This document shows positions 16,743-29,197 of a stretch of DNA of 64,000 bases, in pieces (the stretch's first letter is position 1; each line of letters begins with the position of its first letter). The position numbers were made by a program, and so were the translations under genes. A model generated the notes under the pieces. It had not been told where the DNA came from. It saw nothing but the letters and a program-made list of their open reading frames with translations, and searched no databases. Source of the DNA: Cephalopachus bancanus (Eukaryota > Chordata > Mammalia > Primates > Tarsiidae); contig JAPVLO010000232.1 of NCBI GenBank assembly GCA_027257055.1, positions 992,001 through 1,056,000 of the forward strand. The letters are read 5' to 3'.

Positions 16743-18488
16743 AATCCAGTCATGTACCATTTGCCAAGACCTATATAAAATATAATAACACAGAATGACT
16801 GAATAAAAAAATGAGGTCCAAGGAATGAGTATTTTCTCACTACCTCTCCCCTATTTTAAAATTTCCCCCATGTCTACCTACTTTGCCTCCTGAGCCATCA
16901 TATCTCTATGTTCAAGGTGATGTCCAAGAGTCTCCCACCAAAAATAAAGCCTATCATAGCAGCTTGGTGATATCCAGGTAAATCTAGGTAGATGCTGGGT
17001 TATTTTGGCTGGGATTAAAACATACCAGAAGCTGTTTGGTTTTATCTGGCAAGGACAACAATACACCTTCACCATCTTGCTGCTCTGTGTCAGACAGTTG
17101 CATACTCTCCGTACTCTGCCCCATGGCACTGCAGCTGGACTTTGCAAGCTTCATTTCCCAGATTCCCCTGCCAGCTAGTTTCTGGCTGGATTCTGTCCAC
17201 TGCAGGCTCCTTCAGGAAATATAGAGGCGGCAAGAAGCAGTCTCTTCCTGTTTCTTTCGAGTCTGCATGCCCTCCAGCTGGCTGACTTTTGCTTGCTTGA
17301 GATTCCCAGCAATCATCTCCCCATCAGGACTAGCAGCAACCAAGCCTATCAGTCACTTTTACTAATTTGATCATAGCCCCTTGAGAGGTCTAGACTACAC
17401 CCCCTCAGCAGTGTAAGCTATAGCATGTGCTTCCTCTCCATGTGCTGGTAACATCACTTCTTTCACTCATTTTGTTCCCCCAGCTCTGGGGTGGTAGTTT
17501 TTGTTTTGTTTTTTTTTTTAAGTCCCAATCTCACTCTATCATACAGGCTGGAGTGTAGTGGCATGTTCACAGCTATCACAGTTTCTACCTGCTGGTGCTT
17601 AGTCAATCATTCCTCAGCCCTCCATGTAGCTGGAAATTTCTTCAGGCACAGACCACCATGCCAGGCATATTTTTTTATTTATTGTGGAGATGAGGTCTCA
17701 CCAAGTTGCCCAGGCTGATCTTGAACCCCTGGGTTCAGGCAATCCTCTCACCTCAGCCTCCCAGAGTGCTGGGATGACAGGCATGAGCCACTGCACCCAG
17801 CAGGGGTGGCAGCTTTGAGAGATTCTAATCTCTGGGTTGCATCAACCTTGCATTATTTTTTGCTTGTCCAGCGTTCCAACATGTGCAACCAATTCCCTTT
17901 ATTAAATACCTTTTGTCTGAAAATCTTATGAGAGTGACTGATACAAGGGCCTTGATCCTCTCACCATACCAAAGAAAATTATGCTGGTCACTATATTGAG
18001 GACTAAAAAGCAGGAAACATCCTAAAAACTTTGGTAAAACACATGCATGCCAGGAAGTAGGAACTAGGAGGACTTGTATGTCTCTCCTAGAGGGTTTGGA
18101 GATATATGGGGCATCTCCTCCCTAGTGGACTGACCTGCCTTGCAATAAGAAGAAGGCACTATTTCTGGTGGCAACAAATGACACATTTGGGTGTGTTACA
18201 TTGACAAAATTTTCTTTAGATAGTTCAGGCTGCAACCAAGTAGCTCTATCACTTGACACTTATGAATCAGTAGATCCAGCAATGCTAAAGTTCAGGAAAA
18301 TGAAAGGAATCCATGTGAAGCCTTGGTAGGTAAGATCACAGTAGTGACCCCCAGGGTTTGGGGGAAAAGCCATGCCCTTGTGGACAAGTAAATATTCTCC
18401 TTATAGATACCGTGTTATAATTTTGGGAGGACATGTCCAAAAATAACAATGCTGAGGCATAAGATATGCTCATGTTTGTCTAACATAA
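16743..18488. other. mostly unannotated with one Alu
   Basis: Apart from the Alu at 17,508-17,800, I recognise no gene or repeat family. Frames are short and unconvincing. Confidence 0.4.
17508..17800 (-). mobile_element. Alu, intermediate type, antisense
   Basis: A complete but diverged dimer (AAGTCCCAATCTCAC to GAGCCACTGCACCCAGC). Confidence 0.9.
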
Positions 18489-18779
18489 TTTTTTTTTTTT
18501 TTTTTGAGTTGGAGTCTCACTCTGTCACCCAGACTGGAGTGCAGTGGCCACTCCCGGCCACCGCAGCCTCGACCTGCTGGGTTCCGGCGATCCTTCCTCC
18601 TCAGCCTTCCGAGTAGCCGGAATTACAGGTGTGTGCTACCATGCCCGGCTGATTTTTTAAAATTTATTGTAGAGATGAGGTCTCGCGCCCAGGCAGGTCT
18701 CGAACCTGCGGACTCAGGCAATCCACTCACCTCAGCCTCCCAAAGGTGCGGGATTACAGGCTGAGCCACCAAGCCCAGC
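18489..18779 (-). mobile_element. Alu, derived type, antisense
   Basis: GAGTTGGAGTCTCACTCTG, CCACCGCAGCCTCGACCTG, GAGTAGCCGGAATTACAG, CTGAGCCACCAAGCCCAGC. The flanking TCTAACATAATTTGTT / TCTAACATAATTT repeat is its target duplication. Confidence 0.93.
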
Positions 18780-18959
18780 TTTTCTAACATAATTTGTTTA
18801 AGAAATGCCAATTGCACTCCATAATCTCAGTCTCAGGCTATGTTCCCACCAGTGGTCCCAGGTGTCCATGATTATTCCTGTATTCTCACATCTTGTAGCA
18901 GATATTATCATTGCTATGCCCAGAAACTCAGACATTTCTTTTCCTTTCTTATTTTATTT

Positions 18960-19084
18960 TTTATTTTTAGTAGAGGTGAGGTCTATGTTGCTCAGGCTGA
19001 TCTCAAACTCCTGGTCTCAAGGGATCCTTCCTTCTGGTTCTCCCAGAGTGCTGGGATTACTGGTGTGTCTCACCATGTGTGGCC
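18960..19084 (-). mobile_element. Alu left-arm fragment, antisense
   Basis: TTAGTAGAGGTGAGGTCTATG to TCACCATGTGTGGCC; one monomer only. Confidence 0.8.
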
Positions 19085-19504
19085 ATCCTTTTCTGATTCT
19101 GTGGGCCCATCTCATGGTTTCTGCATGGCTTGTTTATGGCCACGCTTAAGATCTTTAGAGGGCTGCCCTTGGGCTATCAGAGCCACTTATCCCAGAGAAC
19201 AGTGAGTGCCTGGGAGGTTAGATACTCCCAGGACATCTGTGGTCAATGGGTCACTGCAGAATGAAAATAGGAAAGCTCAGTTCCTCTGCCTTGGAAGGGT
19301 TCAGACCGAGGTGTAAGTCTTCTCCAGAGCTTCCGCACAGGACCAACTTGAGGCCAGGACTCTTAAACACAATACATCTTGTTTGGATTCATCTGTTTTA
19401 GTGTCCTGAGTTCCAGACTTCCTTACCAGTTTATCCTAAGGTGACTTCCTTAACACAGTATTTGAAAATAAATCCACATCCCAAGGCTGGCTTCTGGGGA
19501 ATGT

Positions 19505-20648
19505 GATCGAAGTCACATCACCCCATCCACACTTAGCATCTTTCAATTTTCTAGTTTTTCCCTACCTGATAAATGTAAATTCATGTCTTGCTGTTGTTTT
19601 AATTTTCATTTTTCTAATTATTAATGAGATAAAGCATTTCTTTGTATCTTTATCAACTTTTAGTTTCTTCTACAACTGCTAGATCTTATTTTTTGCCTAT
19701 TATTTTATTGAAGTTGCTGCCTTTTTTTTGTTAACTTGCAAGATTTTCTTAAATGTTTTAGTTATCAACCCGCTGTTAGCTTTAGAGAGTACAAGTCCTC
19801 TTCTTCAGATCTGTGATCTGTCTATTAATTTTCTCCCTGGATAGAAAGTTTTTTTGTGTGTGTGTGCCTTCACCTATATTTTTTTGCATTAACTATTTAA
19901 AAGTGAATAATACAGTGACATTTAGTTCATTTACCATGTTGTGCAACCATCACTTTTATCTTGTTCCAAAATACTTTCATTACTCCAAAGTAAAACCCTT
20001 TATGCACCAAATGGTTTCTCTCCATTCTCCCTAACCGCAACCTACACCCCCCCACCCCCACCCTGCATCCCTGGCAACCACCAGTCTGGGTTCTGTCTCT
20101 ATGGATTTATCCATTTTGGATATTTCATATACATAGACTCACACAATATGTGATTTTTTTTGTTTGGCTTCTTTCATTTAGCATAATTTTTTCAAAGTTC
20201 ATCCATGCTGTATTATGTATCAGTACTTCACTCTTTCTTTAATCACTGAATAATATTCTTGTATGGACATATCCCAATTTGTTTATTGATTCTTTCATTG
20301 GTAGACATTTAGGTTGTTGCCATCTTTTGACTATTATCGATAGTGCTGCTATGAATATATGTGTCCATGTACTTGTTTGAGCACCCGTTTTTAATTACTT
20401 AGGGTATATAACTCAGAGTGTAACTGCTGGGTCATATGGCTGAACCATTTGACATTCCCACAGGCAATGTCTGAGGGTTCTCATTTCTCCACATTCTTAC
20501 AAACACTTGTCATGTTCCATTTTTGTGTTAGTCATCTCAATGGGTGTGAAGTAGTACTTCATTGTGTTGCTAGAAAACTTTACTGCTGATCAGATTCATC
20601 AATGTTTTGCTTTTTGGTTGTGTTTTCTAAGTCATGTTTAAAAGTCTT
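19505..20648 (-). mobile_element. old antisense L1, 3' part
   Basis: An AT-rich antisense L1 3' region, recognised by CTGGCAACCACCAGTCTG, TGGATATTTCATATACATAG, TTCATCCATGCTGTATTATG and AACTGCTGGGTCATATGG. It is an L1M-age copy and continues after the Alu at 20,649. Confidence 0.8.
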
Positions 20649-20950
20649 GGCCGGGCTTGGTGGCTTAGCCTGTAATCCCAGCACTTTGGGAGGTCGAGGT
20701 GAGTGGATTGCCTGAGCCCGCGGGTTTGAGACCAGCCTGGGCAACTTGGCAAGACCTCCTCTCTACAATAAATAAAAAAAAATTAGGTGGGTATGGTAGC
20801 ACCCAATTGTAGTTCTGACTACTTGGAAGGCTGAGGCGGAAGGATTGTTGGAACCGAGAAGGTCGACGCTGGGGTGGCCATGAGTGTGCCACTGTAATCC
20901 AGCCTGGGCGATAGAGTGAGACTCCAACTCAAAAAACAAACCAACAAAAA
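20649..20950 (+). mobile_element. Alu, derived type, inside antisense L1
   Basis: TTGGCCGGGCTTGGTGGCTTA, CAACTTGGCAAGACC, ACTCCAACTCAAAAAAC. The target duplication AAAAGTCT(T/G) is visible. Confidence 0.93.
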
Positions 20951-22960
20951 GTCTGCCTCTGCTCCTGGAACTTACAGATATTCTCTGTTGTCATTGCTGT
21001 TCTTTCCTTCAACTGACTTTTTTTTATCACATTTAAGTCTTCATCCTATCTAGACCCTCCTTTGTATTTGATGTTAGGTAAGCATCCAGTCTGCATTTCT
21101 TGACAAAGTGCTGATATGAAGTAATAGTTCTGAAATATTGCTTCACACAGTGAGCCAGTTTCCTCAACACCATCTACTGAAAGAAAAAAACAACTTAATT
21201 TCTCAATGGGTTTTTGGTGCCTTCTGTAGTATATGCCAAATTTTGATACCTAAATGACTGTCCCTAAATTATTCTATTCCACTGGTCTATTTGTATTTGA
21301 GTCCAAACATGTTAATAGCACACATTAATTATGTCAATACCTAGTAGGACATATTCTACAATACTCTTTTTTTTAAGGTTTAATATTTTTCTTATTTATT
21401 TATTTGCTTAGCCACCAGTGCCAAGGTTTAATGTTTTTAAAGTTGACTTTTATTCATATTTAAGAGTCAGTTCATCATCTCCCTGAAAATGTCCAACTGG
21501 AATTAATTTTGAGTTTGATTACATTAAAATTATAAATTAATTTAGAGAAAACATTATTATAAAGTTGTGCCCTACAAAAGCATGGCTTTTGTTCTATTTA
21601 GATATTCTCCCTATTCTTTACTAGACTTTTTTCTTCAAAAATAAGTTCAAAAATAAAATAAAAAATTATTATACCCTCAAGTTGTACCATTCAAAAGCAT
21701 AAAATATATTTAGATATCCTTTATGTTCTTAACTGTAGTTTTAAAATTTTCTCCATAGATGTCTTGTATATTTGGGATTAAATTTATTCCTAGCTATTTC
21801 ATATGTTACTCATGTGAATCTGTTTTGTTTTTATAACATTTTCTAATTGCTTGTTGTTGATTTAGAGAAATTAGTTCACAGAGTGTGTTGGTTCTGTTGT
21901 TTTTTCTAAAGTTCAGTGGTCATCCCATCCACAGATAAAGATGGTTTGATTTCTTCTCCACTCCTTTTGGTCACTTATTTCTTTTTCCTTCATTAAAAAA
22001 TTTGACTAGGACATTGAGTAGAAACAATGCAATTATAGGGGCATCCTTCTCTTGCTTTCACTCTCAAATTTTTCCATCAAGTACATTCACCATTGGTTTT
22101 TCCATAAAATTTTATCAAGGGCCAGGCTTGGTGACTCAGTCTGTAATCCCAGCACTTTGGGAGGCCGAGGCAAGTGGATTGCCTGAACCCGCGGATTCGA
22201 GACCCACTTGGGCAACTTGGCAAGACCTTAACTCTACAGTAAATCAAAAATTAGTCGGGCATGGTAGTGCGCGCCTGTAGTTCCAGCTGCTTGGAAGGCT
22301 GAGGAGGAAGGATCGCTGGAGCCCAGCAGGTCGAGGCTGCGGTGACCAGGAGCATGCCACTGCACTCCAGTCTGGGTGACAGTGAGACTCCAGCTCAAAA
22401 AAAAAAAAAAAAATTATCAAGTTGAAGAATTTTCTTCTCTTCCTAGTTTTCTGAAAACTTTTTTAAAGTCATAAAGAAATGCTGAAGTATTTCAAATTCA
22501 AATGCTTGTGCTGCCTACTACTACTTGCTATTACTGTGTGTTCTTTTTTGGCATTTTGCCTTCATTCTATCCATGTGGTGAATTCTGTTGATAGATTTAC
22601 TTATCTATGAGTATACCTCTACTTCTGAGGTAAATTTTAACTGATTGTGATGAATTATTTTTAAATTCTTCATTAGATCCACTAATCAATTTTTAATTTT
22701 ATTTAAATTTATGTTTATAAATAAAATGGGTCCACACTTTTCTTGTGCTGTACTTATTTTTTTTTTAAACAAACAGCCTCACAAAATGAGTTAGCTTTTG
22801 CTCAATTTCTGTTTTCTGGAACAAATTTCATACATGAGACAAGAATGAACTGCTCTTTAGAATTTTGGTAGAAATAACCATTTTAAAAATTGGGAGTTTG
22901 AAGAGGAGAAAGGGAAGCCTTGGTCATTTAAATGTGGCTAATATTTATTCATCTAGTCAA
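20950..22960 (-). mobile_element. old antisense L1, ORF2 part
   Basis: Continuation of the same antisense L1. ATTCTATTCCACTGGTCTAT and TGGGATTAAATTTATTCCTA are ORF2/ORF2-3' landmarks, and no open frame survives. A derived Alu interrupts it at 22,120-22,412. The boundary near 22,960 is approximate. Confidence 0.7.
22120..22412 (+). mobile_element. Alu, derived type, inside antisense L1
   Basis: GGCCAGGCTTGGTGACTCAG, CAACTTGGCAAGACC, ACTCCAGCTCAAAA. The target duplication TTATCAAG is visible. Confidence 0.93.
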
Positions 22961-23057
22961 GGTTTCTATTTCTTTTTATGCTAATATTAACATTTTATAC
23001 ATTTCTAGGAATTAATAAATGTACAAAGCATTTGCAATACTTTTAATTAATTAATCA

Positions 23058-23351
23058 ATTTTTTTAGAGGCGGGATATCTCTCTGTCACCCTGACCGGAA
23101 AGTAGTATTGCGATCATAACTCACTGCAGCCTTAAATTCCTGGACTCTAGCAATTCTCCTGCCTCAGCCTCCTAAGTAGCTAAGACTCCAGACTCACACC
23201 ATCACACTCAGCTAATATTTTTAATTTATAATGGAGACCAGAGTCTCCCTATGTTGACCAGACTGGTCTTGAACTCCTGACCTCAAGTGATCCTCCCATC
23301 TCAGCCTCCCGAAATGCTGGGATTACAGACTTGAGCCACTGCACCCAGCCT
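23058..23351 (-). mobile_element. Alu, J-like, antisense
   Basis: A diverged dimer ending GAGCCACTGCACCCAGCC. Confidence 0.88.
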
Positions 23352-23644
23352 CAATGACAATACTTTTAAAATCTCTTACATGTATAGTTCTTTCTGTATT
23401 TTTTACATCTCCTTATCTGCATTAGTTTCACCACAGATTTATATAATTACTACTTTCTAGTAAACACCATTTGGTTTTGTCCCCTACCCTGTTGATTTCA
23501 GCCCCCATCTTTACTAGTCTCTGTCCTCTTTTGGGGGGGTTACTCCATCACTCTTTTGTCAACTTCCTGAATTCTTTGCTTAGCTCACGTTTTTTGTCTG
23601 TTTTCCTGCTAGCCACCTCCAAGAGTAATCACCATTTCTCACTT

Positions 23645-23934
23645 CTTTTTTTTTTTTTGAGTTGGAGTCTCACTCCATCGCCCAGACTGGAGTGCAGTGG
23701 CCACTCCCGGCCACTGCAGCCTCTACCTGCTGGGCTCTGGCAATCCTTCCACCTCAGCCTTCCAAGTAGCTGGAACTACAGGCGCGCGCTACCACACCCG
23801 GCTGATTTTTTGATTTATTGTAGAGGTGAGGTCTCGCCAAGTTGCCCAGGCAGGTCTCGAACCCACGGGCTCAGGCAATCCACTCACCTCAGCCTCCCAA
23901 AGCACGGGATTACAGGCTGAGCCACCGAGCCCGG
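23645..23934 (-). mobile_element. Alu, derived type, antisense
   Basis: One of the least diverged copies of the type (CACGGGCTCAGGCAATCC, CTGAGCCACCGAGCCCGGC). The target duplication ATTTCTCACTTCT flanks it. Confidence 0.94.
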
Positions 23935-23959
23935 CTCTATTTCTCACTTCTAACAGCAT

Positions 23960-24308
23960 GGATTAATTTGGTCTGGTTTCGTATTTTACACAAACAGAAC
24001 CATAAAGTGTATATCCTTTTTGTATCTGATTTGTTTTGCTCAAGCTCATGATTGTGACACTCATCCATATTTTGCATATGGTTCTTCTATTATAAGAACA
24101 TAGCCCAATTTATTCATCCTTTCTCCTGTCAATAGGCATTTAGGAAGGTGCCAGTCTGGAACAATTACAGAGTGTGCTCCGAGGTACATTCCAGCTCAAA
24201 CTTTTGTGAACACATGTACTCATTTCTATTAGGTATATGCCGAAGAGTGGAATTCCTGGTGATGTATATGTTTGGCTGCCAAACGTTTTCCATAGTGTTT
24301 AAAATATT
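23960..24308 (-). mobile_element. antisense L1/HAL1-type 3' fragment
   Basis: TTTGTTTTGCTCAAGCTCATG, CACTCATCCATATTTTGC, CCAATTTATTCATCC and TTAGGTATATGCCGAAGAG follow the order of an antisense L1 3' end. It stops at the mariner relic at 24,311. Confidence 0.65.
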
Positions 24309-24310
24309 TA

Positions 24311-25155
24311 CGAGGCAGGACCCAAAACCCCCCGGAATTTATTTATAATAAATTGTATATTTATTCTTTTTTTTTTTTTTGAGTTGGAGTCTCCTTCACC
24401 CAGGCTGGAGTGCAGTGGCACACTCATGGCCACCCCATTGTCCACATGCCGGGCTCCGGTGATCCTTCTGCCTCCGCCTTCCAAGTAGCCGGAACTACAG
24501 GCACGTGCTATCATGCCTGGTTAATTTTTTGATTTATTGTAGAGATGAGGTCTTGCCAATTGCCCAGGCTCTTCTTGAACCCATAGGCTCAGACAATCCT
24601 CTCACCTTGGCCTCCCAAAGTGCTAGGATTATAGGCTTGAGCCACTGCGCCTGGCATGTATATTTATTCTTAAATGTCTGAACTTCAGTCTCCTTTAAAG
24701 TTTTCTCTGTTTGATGTGATACACCCATCATGACACTTTTTTCACTGCTCAAAACAGTTTTCAACTCTCCAATTTTGATGCCTTTGAATGCTTTTGCTGT
24801 TTTTTTTTTTTACCTCCTCCACATAGGCAAAATGTTTCTCTTTGTGAGGTTTTTTTTTGTTCAGGGAAACAAAAAAAGTTGTTTGGGGTGAGAATAGAGA
24901 GGGTGGGGCACAGGGTCTTGCCTTTTAGTCCCAGGTGTGCTCGTAAATCACCCATCATGAAATGGGCAAACAAGCACATTGAAAGACTAAAAAAAAAAAA
25001 AAAAAAGATCCACTGAAGCTGAACGCAGCCTCTCACAACTCCAGCTGGTCCCCTGATGCCGATGGATTCCTAGAACACTCCACTGGTGCTGGGGAAGCCT
25101 GCATTACAAGGGGCCTGCCCTCCAAAGGAAAATTCTGGTGTTTTGGAGTCCTCCA
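24311..25155 (-). mobile_element. mariner-family relic, copy A, split by an Alu
   Basis: The left terminal repeat is (..GGACCCAAAACCCCCCGGAATT) and the right is (AAAATTCTGGTGTTTTGGAGTCC). A derived-type Alu (24,367-24,653) sits inside, bounded by the duplicated target TGTATATTTATTCTT. The remaining sequence aligns base by base with copies B and C, including the CACCCATCATGAAATGGGC segment. Confidence 0.8.
24367..24653 (-). mobile_element. Alu, derived type, antisense, inside mariner relic A
   Basis: Flanked by the duplicated target TGTATATTTATTCTT, proving insertion into the older element. Confidence 0.93.
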
Positions 25156-25755
25156 TGAACACTCTCACCATCTTGGATGGGAGTTCCCGTTGCTCCACAT
25201 CTTGGTGTTTTTCTACCTTTTTCGTGTTAATTATTCTGGTGAGTTTGTGGTGGCAACTGGCTGGGTTTATTGACATTTCCTTGATGACTAATTAAATTGA
25301 ACAGGTTTTCTTCTTTTGCTTGGTTGTTTGTTTCTTGGCCACACTAGCAAACCTGTCTCAACTCGCACCTGCTTTCCTCATGAGGAATCCCTATGCACAG
25401 TTGACTGAGAAGGAAAAACCTGACCCTTATACAGATAGCTCTTCACAATGGCACTAGTCAGAAAGGAAATGCAGTGGCATTGCACCCCATCAGGGGCGAT
25501 TGTAGAAAAATGAAGCAGGGAAATGCTTCCACAGGATAGAACTGGAGGCAGAACAGCCCACTGTCTCAGTGCCCGCTCTACCTTAAAGGTGAGATGACCT
25601 GGTGTAAGACTCTCCCCCAATCTAGGTACTGATACTTGATGAGAGAATTCACACCGATTTACAGGGAGAGCGTTAGGGTTTAGTCACAGCGAGGAATAAG
25701 ATTAAAGAATTGGTGACAATGACATTTTACAAAGAGGTTTAAAAACCTTCTCTTG

Positions 25756-26066
25756 GCTGAGTGTGGTGGCTGGCTCATGCCTGTAATCTCAGCACTTTGG
25801 GAGGCTGAGGTAGAAGGATCGCTTGGGGTCAGGAGATCAAGACCAGCCTGGGCAACATAGCAAGACTCCAATCTCTGCAAAAACCAACCAACAAACAAAA
25901 CATCAGTCAGATATGATGGCATGTAACTGTAGTCCCAGCTACTCGGGAGCCTGAGGCAGGAGGATCACTTGTGCTCAGGAATTTCAGGCTGCAGTGAGCT
26001 ATGGTCATGTCACTGCATTCCAGCCTGGGTGACAGAGAGAGACCCTGTCTCAAAAAAAAAAAAAAT
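25756..26066 (+). mobile_element. Alu, J-like
   Basis: A complete dimer with the target duplication AAAAACC(T/G)TCTCTTG. Confidence 0.92.
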
Positions 26067-26074
26067 TAAAAACC

Positions 26075-27655
26075 GTCTCTTGACTCCATTTCTTCCTCTA
26101 GCTACGGCCCTATTTTTCTCTTCTGTTTGAAAGCTTTGTTTACATTTACTATCTCCAATATTTATCCTTCCATTTCTTTCCAAGCAAGCTGACTTCCTTA
26201 ACACTTTCCTAAAACTGCTCTTACAAATGTCACCCACATTGCTTCTTCCAGTGGTAACTTTAGGTTCATGCCTTATTTAATTTCTTAGCCACACTTGGTC
26301 TCCAGTGCACCATTCTGTCCTTGTGTGACATTGTGTTGAACATGTCCCATTGTAAATTTACATTTTCCCTCTCTCCTACACTCCAGACTCTTGGAGCACC
26401 TTCTCATTTCCATCTGGATGTCAAACACCTCCAAAACTGAGTTCCGAGTATCCATCCCACGCACACACACGTCTAACCCAGACTTCCTGCCGTCCTTCCC
26501 AACTCAGCAAGCAGGAAGCACTCTTCCCAGTAGCCAAAAGCCTTGAGTCAACTTTCCCTCTTTCTCTCATGCTCACCTCCAGTTCTCAGCAAACCCTATC
26601 GCCTTTGCCACCCAACAGCTGTGCGACGCTGTGGACTGAGCCATGGTTATCCCTTGACTGGATCGGTGAAATATCCTCCTAACTATTCCTTTTCCTACCC
26701 TCGTTCCCCTTTTAGGCTTCAATCTGAATCGACACAGCAGCCAGAATGCTGCTGAAGAAACATTTCAGACCACGCTGCTCCTCTGCTCAAAACCTTCCTG
26801 TGTTTTCCCAACTCCCTTAGAATACAAGCGATCTTTCTGGCAATGACCTACAAAACCTCATGTGGTCTGACCTCGACTCAGCTTCCCTTGCCCCTCCACC
26901 TTTCTGATCCTGTCTCTCAATACTTTCTTCTGGCTCCGTCCGCCTCACCCATTAACCTTCTCTCTGTTCCTCAAATCCGCCAGGTACACTCATTTTTAAA
27001 GGCTTTTTCACTTGGTGTACTCTCTCTGTGTGGCTTGCCTGTCCCAGGTACCCGTAGACTCACTTCCTGACCTCCTTCAGGTCTTCCCTAAGCCCTCTCT
27101 GCCACCTTATTTAAAATCCTAGCCGGGAATGGTGGCTCACACCTGTAATCCCAGCACATTGGGAAACTGAGGTGAGATTGCCTGAGCCCAGGGATTCAAA
27201 ACAAGTCTGGGCAACTTAGCAAGACCTCATCACTGCAATAAATCAAGAAAAATTAGACAGATATGGTGGCACGTGCCTGTAGTCCCAGCTACTTGAAAGG
27301 CTGAGATGGAAGGATCGCCTGAGCCCAGCAGGTGGAGACTACAGTAGCTGTGAGTGTGCCACTGCACTCCAACCTGGGTGACAGAGGGAGACTCTAACTC
27401 TAAATAAATTAATTAATAAATGAATGAATAAATAAATACATACATATAAAATTGTGACAGTCCTCCCCTGCCAATATTGTCTATATCCTTCCCTGCTATA
27501 TTCATCATTACTTGTGAATATCTGATATACTGTCTATTCCAGGTATGTATTCTGTTTATTTTATGAGCTTCCTGGAGTGAAGGGCTCTTATCTGTTTCTG
27601 ATGGCTCATCCCTAGCATCTGGCACAGTGCTTGGCACATCATAGCCACACATGAA
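26075..27655 (+). mobile_element. L2 (LINE-2) copy, 3' half
   Basis: It begins with a decayed RT motif (AGCTACGGCCCTATTTTTCT), then AAACTGCTCTTACAAATGTC, the CTGCTCAAAACCTTCC / AATGACCTACAAAACCTC block, and the 3' end GCATCTGGCACAGTGCTTGG at about 27,617-27,636. A Alu at 27,122-27,440 interrupts it. Confidence 0.75.
27122..27440 (+). mobile_element. Alu, intermediate type, inside L2
   Basis: A complete dimer followed by an AATA/AATG-rich tail to about 27,440. Confidence 0.9.
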
Positions 27656-27659
27656 GCAT

Positions 27660-28766
27660 TTTGAAGAGATATGTGCTCCATCTTCCTGCGAGCCTCTCTG
27701 ATTCACCTTCGCCCCTTTCCACCTGGTCTGCCTGTGTCCTGCTCTTTGCCCTGGGACCCTGACCTGTTGGGATTGCATTCTTTATTCTCTGATTTTTGGC
27801 TGGGTTTGGCAAATAGGAAACCCAGGGGTAGATGAGAGGGAAGAAGGAGACGGAAGTCACCTCATTTACTTCCCCGACTCTCTTCCTGTTGGGTTGCCTC
27901 AGCTGAATGTCACCACTTTTCTTAAGGTGGCCCTCATTCCGTGATTTTCTCCCTCCTTGAAACACCTCTCTGCCCTCTGCTCTTAGGGAACCAGCAAGTC
28001 ACAGGACTAGGCTACTACACTATCCTTTGTGGGTTCCCTTTGTAAATAACTCTCATTACTTCCTTGACATGATCTTAATTTGTGTGTACTATTTGTTCCT
28101 CCTGGGACCCTGAGTGACATGAATGAATGAATGAACTGCTCAGAATGAATACAGCGAGGAAGGACATCTGTGTTTCATGTGACTGCTTACCAAAGAGCTC
28201 CTACCACAGAGAAGATTGAATTATGAGGTAGATTAAACGACCTGCCCTATAGATGTCCATCAGTATTTTCCCCAGTACTGAGAGTTCATTTCAAGAACAT
28301 AATGAAATTGTGGCATATAAATAGTTTATAAATAGGTTCAGTAACATGGATTTTTCCCCCTTTCTAAGCTATTCACCTATGACCAGCAACCATCCCTGAT
28401 CCCTCACAGTCAGGCAAATTGTGACAAATTACACCAAGTCCCTTCAATCACGGAAGGGGTTGCATTTTTCTCCACCAGAATAATTATGCTAGATATGAGT
28501 TTGTTTTCCTTGCCTGTGCTGTGTCTCTCATGTGCATCATCTTCACATCCAGTGTTGATTTACCAACCCTGTTGACGATCCTTGGTTGTGGACCAAGAAA
28601 TATACTCTATCATTAAAGCAAAAAGTGGAGCAAAACATTGATTATGTCCATGGGATCTATTGGTTTTAGCATGTATTCTATTATCCTGAAATAGCTGGGT
28701 AAAAAGACTTTCTGAAGGCTCAGTTGATGCTGAGTAGGATAAGTGGGTTGAGCTAGAGCTCATATA
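27660..28766. other. unannotated stretch
   Basis: Free of Alu and of recognisable coding sequence. It lies between the L2 3' end and mariner relic B. Confidence 0.4.
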
Positions 28767-29197
28767 GGGGGTGGGGAACCCTCTCAAAACCCAGAATTTA
28801 TTTATTAAAAATTGTGTACTTATTCTTACATGTTAAAACTTCGGTTCCCTTGAAAGCCCTCTCCACTTGGGTGCAATACACCTATCGAGATGCTTTTTCC
28901 GCTGCTCATAACAGTTTTTGAACTCATCCATTTTGATACTTTTTAGTGTTTCTGCTGTTTGTTTTGTTTCACCTCTTCCACATCAGCAAAACGTTTCCTT
29001 TGAGGACATTTTTTTGTCCAGGAAAAGAAAAAAAAGTTGCTTGGGGTGAGATCAGGTGAATAGAGAAGATAAGGCACAGGAGTCATGCTGATTTTGGTCC
29101 AAAACTGTTAAACACTCAACACAGTGTGGGTGAATAAGCTCATAAGTCACCCATAATGAAATGGGCAAATGGAATCTCCAAAAAAAATTCACTGAAG